From CAYLYM01 sp964387645 (lineage in GTDB: Bacteria; Calditrichota; Calditrichia; RBG-13-44-9): a stretch of DNA of 25,928 nt. Every line of letters starts with the position of its first letter. The first letter of the stretch is position 1. Below the pieces are notes generated by a model. The model worked only from the letters and a program-made list of their open reading frames with translations, had not been told where the DNA came from and ran no database searches. Made by a program: the position numbers and the translations under genes. Positions 23,097-25,928 of this stretch are shown in pieces. Location of the stretch: contig CAYLYM010000049.1 of assembly GCA_964387645.1 (NCBI GenBank), positions 1 through 25,928 on the forward strand, given 5' to 3'.

Positions 23097-24254
23097 ATGG
23101 AAATAACTAAACTAAATAGCTGGATTGAAATCTCTGAATCAGCCTATTTTAACAATTTAAAGTTTTTTCGCAGTCTGGTTCCCGAAAGTACTGAATTATC
23201 AGTGGTAATTAAAGCCAATGCCTATGGGCATGGCATGCTGGAAATTGCTAGATTGGCAGATAGATTTGGCGTTGATTCTTTTTGTGTACATTCGCTAGAT
23301 GAAGCCCTGGAATTACGTGAATCCGGAATTCAAAAGAATGTTCTGATCATGGGACATGTCCCGCTCTCACGTCTGGCTGAGGTTATTCAGGCAAACTTCC
23401 GGTTGGTGGTTTTTAATTTAGAAAGTTTAAAAGAAATTCAGCGATTAACATGGGATTTGAAAAAGCCGTTGCGAATTCATCTAAAATTGGAAACAGGAAC
23501 ATACCGCCAGGGTATTGAAGAATCTGATTTATCAAATTTTTTAAATATTATTCAGGATTCCCCATTTCTACGTTTAGAGGCTGTTTACACACATTTTGCC
23601 AATATCGAAGATACAACCAATCATGATTATGCCTATCTACAGTTAAAAAAATTTAAACGAATGGCCAATTCTATAAAGCAAAGAGGTTTTACCAAGATCA
23701 AAATGCATGCAGCCTGTTCGGCAGCAATTCTTCTTTTCCCTGAGACTTATTTTGATATGGTGCGTTTAGGAATCAGCCAGTATGGTTTGTGGCCTTCTAG
23801 AGAGACTTTTGTATCGTACAAAATCAAGCATGCCCAGAATGGAAAAGATGTTTTAAAACCCGTAATGACCTGGAAAACCCGAGTGGGTCAGATCAAAAGT
23901 GTACCAACCAATCAATGCATAGGATATGGCTGCACATATCAAACAACCAGAAATACTAAAATTGCGGTCCTACCCATTGGATATGCCGATGGTTATGACC
24001 GGAAACTCAGTAACCAGGGCTATGTTTTAATTAGAGGACGACGCGCTCCCATTCGGGGGAGGGTATGTATGAACATATTTATGGTGGATATTACTGATAT
24101 TCCTGGTGTAAAACTGGAGGATGAGGTTGTCTTAATGGGCCGTCAGGGAAATGAGATGATTACTGCTAACTATTTAGCAGGTTTAGCAGGTACCATAAAT
24201 TACGAATGGGTTTCACGCATCAATCCAAAACTCCCGCGCATCATCGTAAAATGA
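23097..24254 (+). CDS. alr: alanine racemase
   Basis: PLP enzyme that interconverts L- and D-alanine, supplying D-alanine for peptidoglycan. Its 385 residues show WIEISESAYFNNLKFF at the N-terminus, the PLP lysine Lys39 in VVIKANAYGHG, HFANIEDTTNHDY in the barrel, and RLGISQYGLWPS. The second domain has the catalytic-tyrosine segment (IGYGCTYQTTRNTKIAVLPIGYADGYDRKLSNQG) and RVCMNIFMVDITDIPG. The residue after the CM pair is Asn where many enzymes have Asp, a change I recall from Bacteroidota homologues. The start is supported by AAGGTAGG. It is not fused to a MurF-type domain, as some FCB homologues are. It is a single gene. Confidence 0.95.
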   Translation: MEITKLNSWIEISESAYFNNLKFFRSLVPESTELSVVIKANAYGHGMLEIARLADRFGVDSFCVHSLDEALELRESGIQKNVLIMGHVPLSRLAEVIQANFRLVVFNLESLKEIQRLTWDLKKPLRIHLKLETGTYRQGIEESDLSNFLNIIQDSPFLRLEAVYTHFANIEDTTNHDYAYLQLKKFKRMANSIKQRGFTKIKMHAACSAAILLFPETYFDMVRLGISQYGLWPSRETFVSYKIKHAQNGKDVLKPVMTWKTRVGQIKSVPTNQCIGYGCTYQTTRNTKIAVLPIGYADGYDRKLSNQGYVLIRGRRAPIRGRVCMNIFMVDITDIPGVKLEDEVVLMGRQGNEMITANYLAGLAGTINYEWVSRINPKLPRIIVK

Positions 24255-24415
24255 CCAGATAAATCCAGTTAAAAGCTTTCGAAAAATCCCTTTATTTTAT
24301 ATGAATCCTTCCCTGATGAAAAAATTGACCTCGTTACAAATCCGCTGAACCTTGTTACGTTTAGAATAATCGTAGAAGTGAACCAGGTTAAAGGTTATAA
24401 AATATTTAGCCAAGT

Positions 24416-24440
24416 GGTGGAAAAATGGTTATTTTTCACC
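24416..24440 (+). terminator. possible hairpin terminator between alr and lipoprotein gene
   Basis: GGTGGAAAAAT-GGTT-ATTTTTCACC forms a 10-bp stem with one bulged G and a 4-base loop, followed by GTAAATTTTTCT. It lies between convergent genes. The weak stem and broken U-run keep confidence low. Confidence 0.4.
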
Positions 24441-24513
24441 GTAAATTTTTCTCTATTTTGAATACTAAGTAAGTTCTGACATAGGGGAACGATGAATATT
24501 TGCATTGTGGAAG

Positions 24514-25275
24514 CTAGCTACTGGACCTAAACACAATAGAACTAAACCATTCGCTTTGCCATTCTTTTCTCTCCAAAGTAATTTCAAGGCCAGGGAATAA
24601 AATTCCTTTTTCCCAAATAGCCCGACTTTCATCGGCCTGAGTACAAGGCTTTATTGTTAGATTGCATTTTTTTAATGTAGCTTCGATACCCTTTACCGGC
24701 CGGAAAAAATCTACTTTTACTTGAAAAATATGATTATCTTTTTCACGAATGTACAGAGCAATACCGTGGTCAATTTGTTCGGTGGTTTGAGTGACAACTT
24801 CCAGGACAATTTCTTCGTGGCTTCCGAGGCCCACTTTTTTAAAAAATAATTGATATTCTCCTGTCGATTTTGTCTTTAACTCGCCAGGATTACCTAATAA
24901 ATCCTGAACATATTCGACGGGATAAAACTGTCCGGTGGTTGTATCGAAGTAAGTGGCTGGACTGTAAAGGTTGATATAGTCCAATCCTATCGAAGGAGCC
25001 CAGATGTAGGCAGAATCGTATTTCTCATTATGAAATTTTACCCAGTTGGCAAAACGTTTGTCTATATAGATTTTTTGATTTTTGCGGATTTTTCCCAAAA
25101 TCCTGCCATTGGGAGTCTGACGCACATTCTCCATTCGGACAGTAACGAAGGCAGAATCTGGAGTTGCCTTGATTTCAGGGATTTTAATTACAGTTTTCTT
25201 GACCATTTTGGTTTGGCAACCAAGAAAAGCGATGAGCAAGATAAATAATTTGAAAAATGATTTGTATTTTATCAT
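24514..25275 (-). CDS. SH3-domain lipoprotein of unknown function
   Basis: A 253-residue predicted lipoprotein. The signal sequence MIKYKSFFKLFILLIAFLGC ends in a lipobox-like FLGC with Cys20 as the lipidation site. Residues about 43-100 look like a bacterial SH3 (SH3b) domain: FVTVRMENVRQTPNGRILGKIRKNQ, a central NWVKF and a closing YIWAPSIGL. The remaining part (about 105-253) is beta-rich with no motif I know and two cysteines close together (KKCNLTIKPC) that could form a disulphide. A cell-envelope role is likely; no partner gene is adjacent. A good ribosome-binding site (AAAGGAAA) precedes the ATG. Confidence 0.75.
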   Translation of the reverse strand: MIKYKSFFKLFILLIAFLGCQTKMVKKTVIKIPEIKATPDSAFVTVRMENVRQTPNGRILGKIRKNQKIYIDKRFANWVKFHNEKYDSAYIWAPSIGLDYINLYSPATYFDTTTGQFYPVEYVQDLLGNPGELKTKSTGEYQLFFKKVGLGSHEEIVLEVVTQTTEQIDHGIALYIREKDNHIFQVKVDFFRPVKGIEATLKKCNLTIKPCTQADESRAIWEKGILFPGLEITLERKEWQSEWFSSIVFRSSS

Positions 25276-25300
25276 TGTTGTTTTCCTTTAAAATAAACAT

Positions 25301-25331
25301 TAAATATAAACTAAGATTGATAAATTTCAAT
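25301..25331 (-). promoter_or_regulatory. Bacteroidetes-type promoter for the SH3 lipoprotein gene
   Basis: Read on the minus strand: ATTG (25331-25328), 19 bases, then TATATTTA (25308-25301). This differs from TTTG-N19-TAnnTTTG by one base in each box and lies about 25 bases before the start codon. Confidence 0.45.
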
Positions 25332-25562
25332 ATAATTTTGAAATCTTTTCTTAATCTATTCAACATATTTCCTAATTAATGTTGCAAAGCAATTTTTAAA
25401 TATGTGTAAAGCATATTAGGGGAGTATTGAGACATACATTTTTATTTTTTTAGGAACTTTTATGAGAGATTTGTGTTGAAACTCATAAGTTTTTGTATTT
25501 ATTGAGATTTATTCAATATGATGTTTTTATTAAAAAAATGAAATTCATTAAGGAGGATGGTT

Positions 25563-25760
25563 ATGTCTGCGAGAAATATATTTCGTGTCATACCGAGAAA
25601 TGGTCGCTGGAATGTGGTAAAAGACGACCGACTGTTGAGTACTCACGAAGTTAAAGAGTTGGCCATTAAAAGAGCTCACGAACTGGCGGGCAATAAACTA
25701 TCCAGTCAGGTTTTAGTTTATAGGATGGATGGATCTGTTCATAAACCATTTATGAATTGA
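25563..25760 (+). CDS. DUF2188 domain protein
   Basis: A 65-residue protein that is nearly all DUF2188 (PF09954): a first strand pair FRVIPRNGRWNVVKDD, a central helix KELAIKRAHELAGNK, and a closing strand pair VLVYRMDGSVHKPF. The molecular function of the family is not known; members are small, sometimes occur in tandem, and are predicted to be cytoplasmic. An ideal AGGAGG lies at 25551-25556. The ATG at 25557 touches it and is too close, so the ATG at 25563, six bases away, is the likely start (MSARNIF). The strong ribosome-binding site suggests high expression. Confidence 0.85.
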   Translation: MSARNIFRVIPRNGRWNVVKDDRLLSTHEVKELAIKRAHELAGNKLSSQVLVYRMDGSVHKPFMN

Positions 25761-25928
25761 GCGAGTTCCCTTCCTATGTCTTAAATTCTCCTTTTTTTCC
25801 TTTTTTCCATTTTTGTTGAAATAGTTATATACTTTCCTTCTAAATATCATTTGATTTTTAGTTTTTCAAACACAAATACAAAGCGTCTCAGTTATGGATT
25901 GAATCTTTTTTCAATATATGCTTTTCTC
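25761..25928. other. right-end spacer
   Basis: 168 bases of T-rich sequence up to the window edge, including pyrimidine runs near 25790-25812. I see no gene, terminator hairpin or RNA. Confidence 0.5.

Overview
This is an AT-rich bacterial window with dense, mostly housekeeping gene content. Several features point to the FCB superphylum (Bacteroidota, Calditrichota, Ignavibacteria and relatives). A secreted subtilase ends in a type IX/Por-like sorting domain. CarB has the sequence character shared by Bacteroidota and the eukaryotic CAD protein. Three intergenic regions carry close matches to the Bacteroidetes-type promoter (TTTG, 19-20 bases, TAnnTTTG). The exact phylum cannot be fixed from the sequence alone. 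I see no tRNA, rRNA, CRISPR array, insertion sequence or phage gene.

Layout. Bases 1-1058 hold the 3' part of an ABC-2 permease gene. Bases 1299-5704 are a run of six same-strand genes, each overlapping the next by 1-17 bases: purF, folB, folK, a deoxynucleoside kinase, a 59-residue membrane protein and a GAF/HD-GYP phosphodiesterase. This unit joins purine and folate synthesis and nucleoside salvage to a second-messenger enzyme. Bases 6109-10391 hold carA and carB, overlapping by ATGA, behind a Bacteroidetes-type promoter. On the minus strand follow a DUF1992 protein, the broken remains of a GAF/SpoIIE phosphatase (11172-11639) and a secreted subtilase. Bases 13979-17110 (+) hold a DegT-family sugar aminotransferase, serS and a plsC-like acyltransferase.

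Bases 17111-17753 have no intact gene but keep a short C-terminal scrap of uracil phosphoribosyltransferase. A REC/GAF-like/GGDEF diguanylate cyclase (-) follows, so enzymes for making and for degrading c-di-GMP both lie in the window. A YitT-type membrane protein has a sigma-54-like promoter in front of it. Just downstream is a second sigma-54-like site, then a 19-codon repetitive cationic reading frame and a strong intrinsic terminator. This small unit is the best candidate here for something undescribed. The rest is an alpha/beta hydrolase (-), alanine racemase (+), an SH3-domain lipoprotein (-) and a DUF2188 protein (+), separated by long AT-rich spacers. One spacer holds pieces of a dispersed palindromic repeat also seen at 11789.

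The genes shared around nucleotide supply (purF, deoxynucleoside kinase, carAB, the upp relic) make purine and pyrimidine metabolism the main theme. Signalling genes (HD-GYP, GGDEF, phosphatase relic) are interspersed.
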